A DNA stretch of 53,491 bases, from NCBI GenBank assembly GCA_027625095.1, contig JAQBXN010000049.1:1-53491 (forward strand), in the 5' to 3' direction. Positions 53,394-53,491 of the stretch are shown piece by piece. Source of the stretch: Planctomycetota bacterium. Lineage in GTDB: Bacteria; Planctomycetota; PUPC01; JACPCR01. The notes beneath the pieces are model-generated. The model ran no database searches. It was not told where the DNA came from and saw nothing but the letters and a program-made list of their open reading frames with translations. The stretch's first letter is position 1, and every line of letters starts with the position of its first letter. The position numbers and the translations under genes were made by a program.

Positions 53394-53491
53394 TGGTTGA
53401 TGAGGAATCTTGAATCCTGTGTACTGGTTCAGCATGAATTGGACTTTTGGCGTTCTGGAATAAGCTACAAAGTCTGCCCTATCGGGCAGAA
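53388..53491. repeat. Heptamer pair and hairpin at right edge
   Basis: GGTTGAT is repeated in tandem across the dipeptidase stop codon. At the very edge TCTGCCC (53473-53479) pairs with GGGCAGA (53484-53490) around a four-base loop. No gene is visible, and the element continues beyond the window. Confidence 0.5.

Overview
The window looks like chromosome from an environmental bacterium of the Planctomycetota / PVC type, or a neighbouring phylum such as Hydrogenedentota or Lentisphaerota. The evidence is a secreted protein with a planctomycete-type CxxCH cytochrome domain followed by DUF1549/DUF1553, with a Tat-exported DUF1501 protein beside it. It is joined by LamG plus glycosidase-like giant secreted proteins, a zinc-ribbon Ser/Thr kinase, FHA proteins, a dihydropteroate-synthase-related protein and a divergent HhH-GPD protein with a histone-H1-like tail. 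I see no rRNA, tRNA, CRISPR array, prophage or insertion sequence. Almost every stretch over 500 bases is a plausible intact gene; the one exception is the 726-base spacer at 46886-47611.

Layout. 1-15152: two very large LamG/DUF6067-like secreted proteins bracket a rhomboid-TPR fusion and a MacB/LolCDE-type ABC transporter; an FHA protein ends the block. 15409-17932: a rightward trio (membrane half and exported soluble half of a spermidine-synthase-like protein, then an inositol-monophosphatase-family enzyme). 17935-33231: a long leftward run holding dxs, a kduD-like dehydrogenase, a cytoplasmic glycosidase-like protein, folE, a PhyH oxygenase, HAD, FHA, YebC, a TPR protein, hisG, the HhH-GPD-like protein, and a tight operon of core-MetE, metallo-beta-lactamase-fold and dihydropteroate-synthase-related genes. 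33561-38065: the DUF1549/DUF1553 and DUF1501 pair. 38189-44052 (leftward): a parvulin-type isomerase and a translationally coupled pair of secreted proteins. 44218-46885: the Ser/Thr kinase and a DUF362 protein. 47612-53393: ruvB, ruvA, a sugar-phosphate isomerase-like protein, a polyphosphate-glucokinase-type ROK kinase, a 6-phosphogluconolactonase-type propeller and an M19 dipeptidase.

How the genes fit together. The secreted glycosidase-like proteins, the KduD-like enzyme, the glucokinase and lactonase (glucose to 6-phosphogluconate) and the PSCyt1/DUF1501 pair suggest a polysaccharide degrader. The core-MetE / pterin-binding operon suggests a one-carbon or methyl-transfer module. dxs, hisG, folE, ruvAB and yebC are housekeeping.

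The most striking unexplained signals are non-coding. Between ruvB and the DUF362 gene there is a one-sided array of TYCAC motifs (12 on the plus strand in about 330 bases, one in reverse) spaced almost always at exact multiples of 11 bases, a geometry like arrays of DnaA boxes. Separately, four genes (kduD-like, sugar isomerase, lactonase, dipeptidase) carry short G-poor heptamer repeats directly in front of the start codon, where a Shine-Dalgarno sequence would be expected. Several other short repeat families (TGGGAGNN octamers, a 31-base hairpin, a CACAGAG-type inverted repeat) sit in spacers.
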